64,000 nt of DNA. It comes from Pseudochelatococcus contaminans (GTDB lineage: Bacteria; Pseudomonadota; Alphaproteobacteria; Rhizobiales; Beijerinckiaceae). The notes under the pieces were generated by a model that worked only from the letters and a program-made list of their open reading frames with translations, was not told where the DNA came from and ran no database searches. Both the position numbers and the translations under genes were made by a program. The stretch is from contig NZ_JACICC010000005.1 of the NCBI RefSeq assembly GCF_014195635.1, positions 248,001 to 312,000 on the forward strand, read 5' to 3'. Below, one piece after another: positions 1 through 9,117 of this stretch. Position 1 is the stretch's first letter; the number at the start of each line of letters is the position of its first letter.

Positions 1-783
1 GGCAAGCGAGTTGTAGAACAGACCGACGATGCCGAAGAGAATGATGGTGAGGAACAGCAGATCGATTTCGAAAAGCTGGCTTCCCTCGGTCAGACGTCCG
101 CCAAGACCCGGGGCGATATTGAGGAAAAGCTCAGCCCCGACGGTGGCAAGCCATGCGTAGATCAGCGCCGCATGGAAGCCGGTGAAGATCGTCGGCAACG
201 CGTTCGGGATGGCGACGAGCCGCACGTAGTCCCAGCGGGTAAACGACAGGGATTCGGCAAGTTCCTTGTAGGTCTTCGGCACCAGCGTGAGACCGCGCCA
301 CGTGTTGATGACTATCGGCTGAAAGGCCGCGACCGAAATGAAGGCGATCTTGCCGACATCCGCGCCCCCGAACCACACCGACAGCAGCGGCACCCATGCG
401 AACAGGGCCGTCTGCCGCTGGGCGAGCACGGTCGGCCCGACGATCTTGGCAAAGCCGCTCGAAATGCCAAGCAAAGCACCAAGCGCCAGACCGATGAAAC
501 CGCCGATGGCCAGCCCGATGATATTGCGCCGCAGGGTCTCCAGCAGATCGGTCACAATCGTGCCGGAGTGAATTTCGAACCATAGCCTCTCGACGACCGC
601 AACGGGCGAGGGCAGGAACTTCGCCCGCACCCAGTTGAACTCGTAAGCTGCGAACCACAGGGCAATGATGGCCGCGAACGAGAGCAGCGGCCGCCAGTCC
701 AGCGCGCGGATGCGGCGGACAAGGGCGGAAACCGGATGCGGTACGGCCACCGCACGCGGCGGAATGATACTGTCAGCGCTCAT
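1..783 (-). CDS. ABC transporter permease, SsuC/TauC type (3' end outside window)
   Basis: Inner-membrane permease of the binding-protein-dependent family for sulfonates, nitrate or taurine. The reading frame is open from the ATG at 781-783 to the window edge, so the C-terminus is missing. The translation begins MSADSIIPPRAVAVPHP, then a first membrane segment (LLSFAAIIALWFAAYEF). The EAA-like loop that docks the ATPase reads ELAESLSFTRWDYVRLVAIPNALPTIFTG. Its start overlaps the stop of the next permease upstream (773-775) by 11 bases, so the two are co-translated and probably form one heterodimeric channel. The substrate is inferred from the neighbouring SsuA-type and AtsK-type genes. Confidence 0.85.
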   Translation of the reverse strand, partial: MSADSIIPPRAVAVPHPVSALVRRIRALDWRPLLSFAAIIALWFAAYEFNWVRAKFLPSPVAVVERLWFEIHSGTIVTDLLETLRRNIIGLAIGGFIGLALGALLGISSGFAKIVGPTVLAQRQTALFAWVPLLSVWFGGADVGKIAFISVAAFQPIVINTWRGLTLVPKTYKELAESLSFTRWDYVRLVAIPNALPTIFTGFHAALIYAWLATVGAELFLNIAPGLGGRLTEGSQLFEIDLLFLTIILFGIVGLFYNSLA

Positions 784-1633
784 CGCCAACCTCCGTTTTC
801 CAGTGCTGGCCCAGACCCTCGATCCACCGCAGGACGATGTTGAGCAGCAGCCCGATCACACCGATGATGATCATCGACACGATCACCAGTTCGAGCTGGA
901 AGAGCTGCCGTCCCCAGACCATGAGATAGCCAAGCCCTTCGAAAGAGGCGAAGAGTTCCACCAGCACCAGCGTCTGCCACGCATTGGCAAGCCCTTCGCG
1001 CAGCCCGGTGAAGATGGAGGGCAGCGAAGCCGGCAGAACGATCAGCCGCAGCCTGTCGCGCGTGCGGAAGTTGAACGCCGCCCCGAGTTCGAGCAGCGAT
1101 GGCGAAACGTTCTCGATGCCGCGCGCCGTGCCGAGAATGATCGGGATTGCCGTGGACCATGCGATGATGACGTATTTCAGTTCCTCGTCGATGCCGAGGA
1201 ACAGCGCAAGAAGCGGCATCCACGCCAGCACGTTGACGCGCGCCACCGCCTGCACGGGCGGATAGAAGTAAGCCCGGAACGTTGGCGACAGACCCGAGGC
1301 CGCGCCGAAGATCAGGCCGAAAAGCGCGCCAAGGGCAAAGCCGACCGCCACCCGCTCCAGACTGGCCCAGGTATGGACCCATAGAGAGCCGTCCTGCAGC
1401 AACTCGGCGAAGCTTTCCCATATGACAAGCGGCGCGGGCAGAATCTGTGCCGGCAGCCAGCCTGCATCGGAAGATATCCACCACAGGGCCAACAGGCCGA
1501 GCGGAAACGAAAGCCCCCACAGCGTGGTCTTCAACGCGGCGGTTCTCGCGGGGGTGAGCAAGCCGGCGACACTCGCCCTGCCCCGTGTCGCGCCCGTGCG
1601 CGCTGGCGCGGTCAATGTCTGGGAAATGGTCAT
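773..1633 (-). CDS. ABC transporter permease, SsuC/TauC type
   Basis: 286-residue inner-membrane permease with a cytoplasmic N-terminal tail of about 35 residues and around six hydrophobic segments. The EAA-type coupling loop is visible near residues 180-215 (LELGAAFNFRTRDRLRLIVL, then PASLPSIFTGLREGLANAW). The ATG at 1631-1633 has a GAGG ribosome site just upstream. Its product would pair with the permease that overlaps its 3' end. The binding protein lies upstream at 1768-2853. No ATPase of this set is visible, so it is probably beyond the left edge. Family is certain; aliphatic sulfonate or sulfate ester as substrate is inferred from context. Confidence 0.88.
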   Translation of the reverse strand: MTISQTLTAPARTGATRGRASVAGLLTPARTAALKTTLWGLSFPLGLLALWWISSDAGWLPAQILPAPLVIWESFAELLQDGSLWVHTWASLERVAVGFALGALFGLIFGAASGLSPTFRAYFYPPVQAVARVNVLAWMPLLALFLGIDEELKYVIIAWSTAIPIILGTARGIENVSPSLLELGAAFNFRTRDRLRLIVLPASLPSIFTGLREGLANAWQTLVLVELFASFEGLGYLMVWGRQLFQLELVIVSMIIIGVIGLLLNIVLRWIEGLGQHWKTEVGDER

Positions 1634-1767
1634 CTCTGCCTCAGTATCACTGCGGAATCGGCCTTGATGCCGGGGTCACGCTGGAAACACCGCGCTTTCC
1701 CCGTTGTGGAAACCAGAGAGGAACGCCCGTCCGACGCTCCTCCCGGAAGGCGCAATCGCCTGACAGA

Positions 1768-2853
1768 TCAATTGGTTTTGGCCGTGTCGATGACACCGCG
1801 CTTGACGATCTGGCCCTTGGCGTCATGCTCTGACCAGAAACCCTCAAGCTTCAGATCCTTGAGCGCCTGCTCAAGAAAGCTCCGGTCGAACCAGCTGTCG
1901 ATGTCGGGATCGCCCTTGAGCAAACCGTATTTTTTCGCCGCATCCGCCTGCTCCTTGTAGCGGGCGACAACATAGTCATCGATCAGCGGGTTGGCGTAGT
2001 GCGACAGGCGGATACCGTCGAAGTTTTCCTCGAAGGTTTCCTTGGGCAGCCCTGAGCGCGTCCACGCGTCGAAGGCCTCTTCGCGGTTCTCGTCGAGGGA
2101 GATGGTGTGCGCCGCCTTGACGAAGGTATTGACGACGCGCTGCGTCAGCTCCGGATTGTCCTTGGCAAACTTCGTCGTGACGAAATAGGACGAATTGCGG
2201 CCCAGCGTGGGATCGTCTTCCTTGGTGCTGTAGACGATCTTCACCACGCCCTTGCGTGCCAGCGGGATGTACTCCTGACCGCCGAACACGGCATCGACAT
2301 TGCCCGATGTCACGGCTGCGATAGCCGCATTGGCGTCGAGATTGACGAACCGCACGTCCTTTTCCGTCAGGCCATGCAGCTCAAGAATGCGGTCGGTAGC
2401 GTTTTGCAGGTTCGTGCCTTTGAAGAGCGCAACCTTGCGGCCCTTCACATCTTCCACGGATTTGATATCGCTCTCCGGCGGCACGGCGAGGTAAATTGGG
2501 TTGTTGCGGTTGGTCGCGAAGATGAACTTGTGATCAAGCCCGCGCGTGCGCCCCACGATTGCCGGGAGATCGCCAAGAAGGAAGAAATCGAGCTGGCCCG
2601 AGGCAACGGATTCATTCAGCGCCGGCCCGGCGCCACGAAAATAGGTCCACTCGACCTTGATATCCTTGTCGTTCTCGAATTCCTTTTCGATCAGCTCGCG
2701 CGCGCGGGCATATGTCGTCGCGTCTCCGTGAGAATAGGCCCGATTGTCAGCGCCAACGCCGGGATGCCCAAAACGGATGACCGTTTCGGCAGCCGCCGCT
2801 CCGCCGAGCAGAATAACGGCTGCGAGCGCCGATACCAGATGCTTCAGTTTCAT
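1768..2853 (-). CDS. ABC transporter substrate-binding protein, SsuA type
   Basis: 361-residue periplasmic binding protein. A Sec signal peptide is clear (MKLKHLVSALAAVILLGGAAAAET, cleavage near AAA-ET). The mature part starts IRFGHPGVGADNRAYSHGDATTYA and has the SsuA/TauA-like body: ASGQLDFFLLGDLPAIVGRTRG, then VKGRKVALFKGTNLQNATDRIL and SGNVDAVFGGQEYIPLARKG. A GAGG ribosome site precedes the ATG. It sits between the dioxygenase gene (upstream) and two permeases (downstream), all on the minus strand, which fits uptake of an alkyl sulfonate or sulfate ester whose C-S or C-O bond is then cut by the dioxygenase. Exact ligand unknown. Confidence 0.87.
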   Translation of the reverse strand: MKLKHLVSALAAVILLGGAAAAETVIRFGHPGVGADNRAYSHGDATTYARARELIEKEFENDKDIKVEWTYFRGAGPALNESVASGQLDFFLLGDLPAIVGRTRGLDHKFIFATNRNNPIYLAVPPESDIKSVEDVKGRKVALFKGTNLQNATDRILELHGLTEKDVRFVNLDANAAIAAVTSGNVDAVFGGQEYIPLARKGVVKIVYSTKEDDPTLGRNSSYFVTTKFAKDNPELTQRVVNTFVKAAHTISLDENREEAFDAWTRSGLPKETFEENFDGIRLSHYANPLIDDYVVARYKEQADAAKKYGLLKGDPDIDSWFDRSFLEQALKDLKLEGFWSEHDAKGQIVKRGVIDTAKTN

Positions 2854-2953
2854 GATTGTATCCTCTTAAATGCCGCTCTCCGGCATCGCGCGAGCCCGAT
2901 GAAAAACCCGGCCGGCCGCCTCGACAAAGGGGCAGGCCAGCCGGATCCTGGGG

Positions 2954-3940
2954 TTAGGCCGATTTACCGCCCTCGATGGTCTCAAGGCGGGGCTTGGCGT
3001 AGCGGGAACGCGTGACGCTCTTGCGCCCGTCAACGCCGACCGGCACCTCGCCGTCGATGGTCACCCGGCGCACGAGGCGCGCCTTGTCGCCATAGTCGTT
3101 GACCGCGTAGTGCTGCGTAGCCCGGTTATCCCAGATGGCGACGTCATTCGCCTTCCAGACCCAACGCACGATGTTCTCGGGCGCGGTGATGTGGCTCTGG
3201 AACAGCTCATAGAGCCTCGCGCTGTCGGCCCGGTTCTGGCCGACGAAACGCTGCACGAAATTGCCCAGAAGCAGCGTGCGCTCACCCGTTTCCGGATGGA
3301 CGCGCACCACCGGATGCTCGGTTTCGTAAATGGTGCTGGTGAAGTAGGTGTTGTATTGCTTGTGGTCGTCTTCGTTGGCGTGCGGACGCACGGCGGCGTA
3401 GTCGTAGGCATTGCTGTGAACCGCCCACAGGCTGTCGGCAAGCTGGCGCAGTTCGGGCGAGAGATGCTCGTAGGCCGTGACAGTGTTCGCCCACACGGTA
3501 TCGCCGCCGAAGTCCGGGATCTCGACACCGCGCAGGATCGAAATCTTGGGATATGCGTCGACGAAGGTCACATCCGTATGCCACTGGTCGGCGCGGCCCC
3601 CGCCCTGACCGGAAGCGCGCTCACCTGTACGGTTCGCGTCAAGCTCAAGCACGGATGACGTGCCCGCAACCGAGCCCACGGTGGGATGAGGCACGAGATC
3701 GCCGAAAAGCTTGCCAAAGGCCTCCTGCTGCGTGTCGTCGAGATGATCCTGATCGCGGAAAAACAGCACCTTGTACTGCAACAGAAGACGATGAATGTCG
3801 GCAAAGACATCGGCCGGCAGATCGCCGGAAAGCCTGATGTTGTCGATACGCGCCCCGATGTGTCCGGACAGCGGATGGATATCGGATTGCGGAATGGTGG
3901 AAACAGCGGCCTGTTCGGCGGGGATGACTGATGCACTCAT
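2954..3940 (-). CDS. TauD/TfdA-family Fe(II)/2-oxoglutarate dioxygenase, AtsK (alkylsulfatase)-like
   Basis: 328-residue cytoplasmic dioxygenase that should use 2-oxoglutarate and O2 to release sulfite or sulfate from an organosulfur compound. The iron facial triad is visible: H121 and D123 in the motif QWHTDVTF, and distal H277 in RATQHYAVNDYGD; R291/R292 just after it is the expected 2-oxoglutarate anchor. The C-terminal stretch RRVTIDGEVPVGVDGRKS resembles the AtsK/Rv3406 alkylsulfatase branch more than taurine dioxygenase. This is from memory of those families. GGGAG precedes the ATG. First gene of the minus-strand sulfur operon, divergent from the LysR gene at 4249. Confidence 0.87.
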   Translation of the reverse strand: MSASVIPAEQAAVSTIPQSDIHPLSGHIGARIDNIRLSGDLPADVFADIHRLLLQYKVLFFRDQDHLDDTQQEAFGKLFGDLVPHPTVGSVAGTSSVLELDANRTGERASGQGGGRADQWHTDVTFVDAYPKISILRGVEIPDFGGDTVWANTVTAYEHLSPELRQLADSLWAVHSNAYDYAAVRPHANEDDHKQYNTYFTSTIYETEHPVVRVHPETGERTLLLGNFVQRFVGQNRADSARLYELFQSHITAPENIVRWVWKANDVAIWDNRATQHYAVNDYGDKARLVRRVTIDGEVPVGVDGRKSVTRSRYAKPRLETIEGGKSA

Positions 3941-4169
3941 GATTGAACTCCCTTGCTCGATATCTCGGAGATGACAGATGAAGGCATGCGCCCCGCCCGG
4001 GTGACGCCGGCCTGCCGTGGCTGCCGATCCAGCTGCTCACCCCCGCAAATCTCCCGGCCATTGAGTGGGCGCGGTCCGCCGCCAACCGGCGCAATGCGGT
4101 GGAGAAACGGCTGATCGCTGGGGGTTGTTTGCCGACGGACATTTGCGATCGAAAAAAGCATAGGCTGGA

Positions 4170-4188
4170 AACTATCAAATTAATAGTT
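4170..4188. promoter_or_regulatory. LysR-type operator candidate in the 3941-4248 divergent region
   Basis: A perfect inverted repeat AACTAT-N7-ATAGTT with the T-N11-A geometry of LysR binding sites lies in an AT-rich patch of the 308-bp region between the dioxygenase gene and the LysR gene. It is 60 bp upstream of the LysR start. The adjacent AT-rich stretch (about 4185-4217) is the most likely place for the divergent promoters. Otherwise I see nothing coding in this gap. No binding data; assignment rests on geometry and position. Confidence 0.5.
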
Positions 4189-4248
4189 ATTCTATAGAAA
4201 TTATCATATAAAAAGGAATGTCGGAGCGATAATCAGGAGCTATCGGTC

Positions 4249-5193
4249 ATGCTGGATCGACGCGTGCGTTATTTTCTGGCCATTATCGAGCACGGCAGCC
4301 TTCGCAGCGCTTCGAAGGCGCTGCGCCTGTCGCAGCCGACGCTGACAAAGGCTATCCACGATCTGGAGATAGAACTCGGAAGCCCGTTACTGCGCCGCCA
4401 CGGCCGAGGGGTGTCAATGACGCCGACAGGGCAGATTCTGCACCGGCGCGCATCGAATATGGCGCTTGAGGATCGTTATGCGCGCACCGAGATCGATGCC
4501 TCGCGCAACCGCGTCAATGAAGTTTTGCGCATTGGCGCGGGCCCGGTATGGGCGTGCCGTTATCTGCCCGATGCCCTGGCGGCGTTCACCCGTCAGTGTC
4601 CCTCGTGGTACGTTACATTGCAGGTGGGAATAACCCGCACGTTGCAAGATCGTGCGGTGTCGGGCGACCTCGATATCTGCTTCGGATCAATCGACGATCT
4701 CCGGGATACCCACGAAATCGATTTCAACTATGAGCCGCTCACCACTTTCGACATGGGCGCTTTCGTCCGCGAAGGCCATCCGCTGCTGGCTGCGAACGAT
4801 ATCTTGAGGCTGCGGGATATGCTGGCCTACCAATGGCTGACATACCAAAACGATCTCGATGTGATCAGCCGTATCAATAACAGCTTCAGAGAAGAGCAGT
4901 TACTGCCGCCGAGGGTGAGCATAAACACCTCGTCGTTATTGGCGGGGTTCGCCATAACCAGCACGAGCGACGCCATATTCTGCCTGCCTGAGCCGATGGT
5001 TCCAGAAGCTGCCCGGCACGGGCTCGAACGACTTCCCATCCGCCTCTGGACCTACAAAGCCGGCGTGTGGCTGCATCAGGCGGCCCAACGCAAGCGGGAG
5101 GTGCATCAATTATTGGCGATTGTCCGCGCGCAATTGGCTGCCTGCGGCATCCAGACAGAGCATGCAGGCAGGGCAACGCATACGGCGGGTTGA
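4249..5193 (+). CDS. LysR-family transcriptional regulator of the sulfur-source genes
   Basis: 314-residue regulator. Residues 1-60 are the winged helix-turn-helix (LRSASKALRLSQPTLTKAIHDLEIELGSPLLRRHGRGVSMT in two pieces), followed by the linker helix and the type-2 periplasmic-binding-protein effector domain (residues about 90-300). AGGAG lies 10 bases before the ATG. It stands between the minus-strand dioxygenase/transport operon and the plus-strand flavoprotein operon, so it could control both. The repeat at 4170-4188 is a candidate site. The inducer is unknown; a sulfur metabolite would fit. Confidence 0.85.
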   Translation: MLDRRVRYFLAIIEHGSLRSASKALRLSQPTLTKAIHDLEIELGSPLLRRHGRGVSMTPTGQILHRRASNMALEDRYARTEIDASRNRVNEVLRIGAGPVWACRYLPDALAAFTRQCPSWYVTLQVGITRTLQDRAVSGDLDICFGSIDDLRDTHEIDFNYEPLTTFDMGAFVREGHPLLAANDILRLRDMLAYQWLTYQNDLDVISRINNSFREEQLLPPRVSINTSSLLAGFAITSTSDAIFCLPEPMVPEAARHGLERLPIRLWTYKAGVWLHQAAQRKREVHQLLAIVRAQLAACGIQTEHAGRATHTAG

Positions 5194-5266
5194 CTGTAAT
5201 TCTACAAATTGCATATATTTAGTATGTTATATTCAAATCCAATACGATTCACTGGAGCGTTCAGGG

Positions 5267-6877
5267 ATGGAGCCTTTCCGAATTCACGCAGCCGCACGAG
5301 GCGCAATCGAGATCGAGGCCGATGTCCTTGTGCTCGGCGGCGGACCGGCGGGCACCTGGGCAGCGGTTGCGGCGGCGAATGCGGGTGCACGCGTCGTGCT
5401 GGCTGACAAGGGTTTTTGCGGAACATCCGGCGCAACCGCTCCTTCCGGCAATTCCATCTGGTACGTTCCCCCGGATACCGACCGCCGACAGGCGGCGGCG
5501 GCAAGCCGCGAGGCGCTTGGCGGATATCTGGCCGACCGGCGCTGGTCGATGCGCGTTCTCGACAAGACCTATACCGGACTGGATTACCTGGCGGAGCGTG
5601 GATATCCCTTTCCGCAGGACGATGGCGGCGCGTCCGCCCGCGGGTCTTTGCAAGGGCCGGAGTACATGCGCCTGATGCGCAAGCTGGTCAAAGGTGCGCG
5701 CGTGCGCATCCTCGATCACAGCCCCGCGCTTGAACTGCTGGTTGACGGCGGCGGCGCGGTTGCGGGTGCACGAGGCGTGCGGCGTCAGAAGGGTGATGAC
5801 TGGGTTGTGAAAGCCGGAGCAGTCGTCATCGCGACGGGTGGCTGCGCTTTTCTCAGCGGCGCGCTCGGCTGCAACGTCCTGACAGGCGACGGACTCCTGA
5901 TGGCGGCGGAACTTGGCGCCGAGCTTTCGGGAATGGAATTTTCCAACGCCTATGGCATCTCGCCGGCTTTCGCATCGGTGACGAAGACACTGCTTTATAA
6001 ATGGGCGACATTCACAGACCCGGAAGGCCAGCCGATTCCCGGAGCCGCTTCGCAAGGCGGCCGCTCCGTCATTGCGAAATGGCTGGCGAAAGGGCCCGTT
6101 TACGCCCAGCTCGACAAGGCGGACCCTGCCCTGCGCCTTTCCATGCGCGAGGCACAGCCGAATTTCTTCCTGCCGTTTGACCGCGCTGGCATTGATCCGT
6201 TCGAGCAACGGTTCCCGATTACGTTGCGGCTTGAAGGCACAGTGCGCGGCACCGGCGGGCTGCGGATCGTCGGCGACGACTGCGCAACGACGGTTCCCGG
6301 CCTTTATGCCGCCGGGGATGCAGCGACGCGTGAACTCATTTGCGGCGGCTTCACCGGCGGTGGCAGTCACAATGCCGCCTGGGCCATTTCATCCGGTCAG
6401 TGGGCCGGCGCGGGAGCCGCCGCCTTCGCCCGCCGCGCGCGTCTTGGTGCGGATATCATCGGAGCCGGCAGGGTCGCGCTGCGCGAAGGCCGCGCTCGCG
6501 CCAACGATCCCGCCGCCACCATCCGCGCAGTGCAGGAAGAGGTTTTCCCTTACGAGCGCAACTACTTCCGCTCCGGCCCCAAGCTCGATGCCTCGCTCGC
6601 GCGGCTTGATCGGCTGTGGTCCGATCTACGCATGGCGGATGCTGCCTCCCTCGAAAATGTCATACGGGCGCGCGAGGCCGCAGCAATGACCGCCGTCGCG
6701 CGCTGGATGTATCGCAGCGCCGGGGTGCGAACCGAAAGTCGCGGCATGCACCGGCGCGAGGATTATCCAACCGTCGACCCCTCGCAGTTACATCACGTGT
6801 ACAGCTGCGGGCTGGATGACGTGTGGGCAGCGTCTGCCGCCCCCCTCGTGCGTCAGCAGGCCGAGGTAGCGGCATGA
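5267..6877 (+). CDS. FAD-dependent oxidoreductase, fumarate reductase/AprA-like flavoprotein subunit
   Basis: 536 residues. The N-terminal dinucleotide-binding motif VLVLGGGPAGTWAAVAAANAG (residues about 21-41) and the C-terminal FAD motif GLYAAGDAATRELICGGFTGG place it in the succinate dehydrogenase/fumarate reductase/adenylylsulfate reductase flavoprotein superfamily. The reading frame is open further upstream, but ATG 5267 is preferred because it follows the LysR gene and begins just before the FAD fold. Its stop overlaps the start of a 2[4Fe-4S] protein (ATGA), so the two probably form an AprAB-like dimer. Co-transcription with a sulfonate-type transporter suggests redox processing of an imported organosulfur substrate. 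The reaction is unknown. Confidence 0.82.
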   Translation: MEPFRIHAAARGAIEIEADVLVLGGGPAGTWAAVAAANAGARVVLADKGFCGTSGATAPSGNSIWYVPPDTDRRQAAAASREALGGYLADRRWSMRVLDKTYTGLDYLAERGYPFPQDDGGASARGSLQGPEYMRLMRKLVKGARVRILDHSPALELLVDGGGAVAGARGVRRQKGDDWVVKAGAVVIATGGCAFLSGALGCNVLTGDGLLMAAELGAELSGMEFSNAYGISPAFASVTKTLLYKWATFTDPEGQPIPGAASQGGRSVIAKWLAKGPVYAQLDKADPALRLSMREAQPNFFLPFDRAGIDPFEQRFPITLRLEGTVRGTGGLRIVGDDCATTVPGLYAAGDAATRELICGGFTGGGSHNAAWAISSGQWAGAGAAAFARRARLGADIIGAGRVALREGRARANDPAATIRAVQEEVFPYERNYFRSGPKLDASLARLDRLWSDLRMADAASLENVIRAREAAAMTAVARWMYRSAGVRTESRGMHRREDYPTVDPSQLHHVYSCGLDDVWAASAAPLVRQQAEVAA

Positions 6878-7212
6878 TCGAGTTGATCAGCACAGAGCGG
6901 TGTACCGGCTGCAATATCTGCGTCAGCATCTGCCCGACGAATGTCTTCGATATCGTTGTGTCGGCGGGAACGAAGCCGCCGCCCGTCATCGCGCGCGGCG
7001 CGGATTGCCAAACCTGCTTCATGTGCGAACTCTACTGCCCGGAAGACGCGCTGTATGTCGCGCCGGATGCCGATGCGTCAGTGGCCGTCGATGAGTCCGC
7101 ACTGACCGAAGCCGGGGTTCTCGGCAGCTATCGCTCCATGATCGGGTGGGCGCCGGGCACCACGGCGCATCGCAAGGTGGATTCCACCTTCCGCCTCATC
7201 AAGGGCTTTTGA
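6874..7212 (+). CDS. 2[4Fe-4S] ferredoxin-type subunit
   Basis: 112 residues, cytoplasmic. Two cluster motifs are visible: CTGCNICVSICP (residues about 11-22) and CQTCFMCELYCP (about 47-58), each CxxCxxCxxxCP. The C-terminal 45 residues (DASVAVDESALTEAGVLG, then SYRSMIGWAPGTTAHRKVD) have no cysteine and look like an interaction tail. Start ATG overlaps the flavoprotein stop by four bases, strong evidence for translational coupling and a complex similar in layout to the AprB/AprA or fumarate-reductase-like pairs. It would shuttle electrons to or from the FAD subunit. Confidence 0.87.
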   Translation: MIELISTERCTGCNICVSICPTNVFDIVVSAGTKPPPVIARGADCQTCFMCELYCPEDALYVAPDADASVAVDESALTEAGVLGSYRSMIGWAPGTTAHRKVDSTFRLIKGF

Positions 7213-7294
7213 AGCGTTTCAGCGAAATGCCGAGTTGCTCTCGTTTTTCTCCATCGTCCGGATGGCGCATCATCAACAATCAAGGAAAAAAATC

Positions 7295-8344
7295 GTGACC
7301 TCTTCCAACAACGGTTTGCGCAACAACGGTCTGCGTCTGGACAGGCGTCAGCTTCTGGCGGGTATCGCAGCAGGCGGTGCAGCGCTTTACGCGCCCACGA
7401 TCCTTCGCGCGCAGACATCGCAGACGGTCAAACTCGCCTATGGCAGCGTCGGCTATACATGGGCCGTTCCCTATGTCGCCGAAGCGGGCGGCTACTGGAA
7501 AGACCAGAACGTCGATCTCGTGACCACATCCTTCGATTCCGGTCGCGACGCGATGCAAGCGCTGCTCACAGGCGCGGCCGACTTCTCCGCCTCCACCGAT
7601 ACACCGCTGGTGTTCGCGGCCCTGAATGGCCTGCGCCCGATTGCCGTTGTGAATTACAGCCGCTACTCGCGCGACATGCGGCTGGCGGTGCGCAACGACA
7701 TCGGCATCGACCCGAGCAATCCTGCGGCTATCAAGGGCCGCAAGATCGGTACGCCGGTCGGCACGTCCGGGCAGTTTTTCCTGGCCAAGTATCTCGAACT
7801 TGCCGGTCTCAAGCCGGACGACGTCACGGTGGTCAACGTGCCGCCGGGCAATCTGGCGACGACGCTTGCACGAGGTGACATCGACGGCTTTGCATGGAGT
7901 AGCCAGGCCGTGGCCGTCGCCGACAAGCAGACGGGCGGCAAGGTTGTGGAAATGACGTTGGAAGGCATCGAGGTGTTTTTCCAAAGCCATCAGCTCTTCC
8001 TCACCACGGAAAAGGTGCTCAAGGATAAGCCGGAAGCCGTGACGGCAGCCGTCAAGGCATTGCATGCCGCGGAAAACCGCATCCACACCGATCCAAACTG
8101 GCCGGACCTCATCGCCGAACGGATCAAAACCCCTGCTGAGCAGATCCGCAAGGCGACATCCACCTTCATCTTCCGCCTCGGCTTCGACGAGCGCTTCCTC
8201 GACGATCTGGTCAGCGAGGCGGAATGGGCGATTGCCGCCGGCCTCGGCAAGCAGCCGCAGGGCGATCTGCGCACGCTGCTGCGCGGGCTCGTGGATGTAG
8301 AGCCGACGAGAGCGCTGTATCCTGACCGGGTGACCCTTCCGTGA
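7295..8344 (+). CDS. ABC transporter substrate-binding protein (SsuA/NMT1-like) with Tat-type signal
   Basis: 349 residues from the GTG at 7295, chosen because AAGGAAAAA precedes it and the export signal then sits normally. The frame is open back to 7235, so ATG 7262 is an alternative. The signal has a twin-arginine core, DRRQLLAGIAAGGAALYAP, ending near RAQT. The mature protein shows VKLAYGSVGYTWAVPYVAEAGG, GRKIGTPVGTSGQFFLAKYL and the PGNLATTLARGDIDGFAWS stretch typical of the sulfonate/nitrate/taurine binding proteins. Followed directly by the ATPase gene (overlap 4 bases). Ligand unknown. Confidence 0.85.
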   Translation: MTSSNNGLRNNGLRLDRRQLLAGIAAGGAALYAPTILRAQTSQTVKLAYGSVGYTWAVPYVAEAGGYWKDQNVDLVTTSFDSGRDAMQALLTGAADFSASTDTPLVFAALNGLRPIAVVNYSRYSRDMRLAVRNDIGIDPSNPAAIKGRKIGTPVGTSGQFFLAKYLELAGLKPDDVTVVNVPPGNLATTLARGDIDGFAWSSQAVAVADKQTGGKVVEMTLEGIEVFFQSHQLFLTTEKVLKDKPEAVTAAVKALHAAENRIHTDPNWPDLIAERIKTPAEQIRKATSTFIFRLGFDERFLDDLVSEAEWAIAAGLGKQPQGDLRTLLRGLVDVEPTRALYPDRVTLP

Positions 8345-9117
8345 ATACTGCGTCACCCCTGATTGCCGCCAGTCGCGTCTCGCAGATCTATGCTGGGCGC
8401 GACGGGTCGCCGACATGGGCTTTACGGGACGTGTCGCTTCAGATCGGGCGCGGTGAGTTCGTTTGTCTCATCGGCCCGTCCGGTTGCGGCAAAACCACGC
8501 TTCTGCATCTTGTCGCCGGTTTCGTGACGCCCACCAGCGGTACGGTTTCCTTTGCTGGAAAGCCCATTGCCGGCCCCGGCCCGGAGCGGGTGGTAGTGTT
8601 TCAGGAATACGCCCTCTTCAACTGGATGACGGCGCGGCAGAACGTCGAGTTCGGCCTGCGCACACGCGGCCTTGGCCGCAAGGAGCGCCGGGAACTGGCG
8701 CTCGGCGCGCTGGAGCGGGTGAACCTCCGCCACGCCGCCGACCGTTATCCGCATGAATTGTCCGGCGGCATGCGCCAGCGTGTGGCCGTGGCCCGGGCGC
8801 TCGTCGTGGAGCCGGAAGTGCTGCTGATGGACGAACCGTTCGCCGCCGTGGACGCAATGACCCGGCAGGCCCTTCAGGAAGACCTGCTGCGGCTGTGGCA
8901 GGAAATCGGAATATCGGTGATTTTCGTGACTCACAATGTCGACGAGGCGGCTTTTCTGGCCCAGCGGGTCATCGTGATGGGCGCGCATCCGGGCAATATC
9001 CGCGCCGATCTGGCCATCGACGCGCCGCATCCGCGCGATCGTGGCTCGGCGGAATTTGCCGGGCTCTATGCCGTCGTGGCGGATGCGCTGGCAACGCACA
9101 CCCGGAGGGCATCATGA
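8341..9117 (+). CDS. ABC transporter ATP-binding protein, SsuB/TauB type
   Basis: 258 residues from GTG 8341, which overlaps the preceding stop (GTGA). All ABC motifs are intact: Walker A GPSGCGKTT, Q-loop FQEYALFNW, signature LSGGMRQRVAVA, Walker B VLLMDEPFAAVD and H-loop FVTHNVDEA. The C-terminal end matches the short SsuB/TauB/NrtD family without an extra regulatory domain. The stop overlaps the permease ATG by four bases. With the binding protein and permease this makes a complete importer inside the flavoprotein operon. Confidence 0.92.
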   Translation: MNTASPLIAASRVSQIYAGRDGSPTWALRDVSLQIGRGEFVCLIGPSGCGKTTLLHLVAGFVTPTSGTVSFAGKPIAGPGPERVVVFQEYALFNWMTARQNVEFGLRTRGLGRKERRELALGALERVNLRHAADRYPHELSGGMRQRVAVARALVVEPEVLLMDEPFAAVDAMTRQALQEDLLRLWQEIGISVIFVTHNVDEAAFLAQRVIVMGAHPGNIRADLAIDAPHPRDRGSAEFAGLYAVVADALATHTRRAS

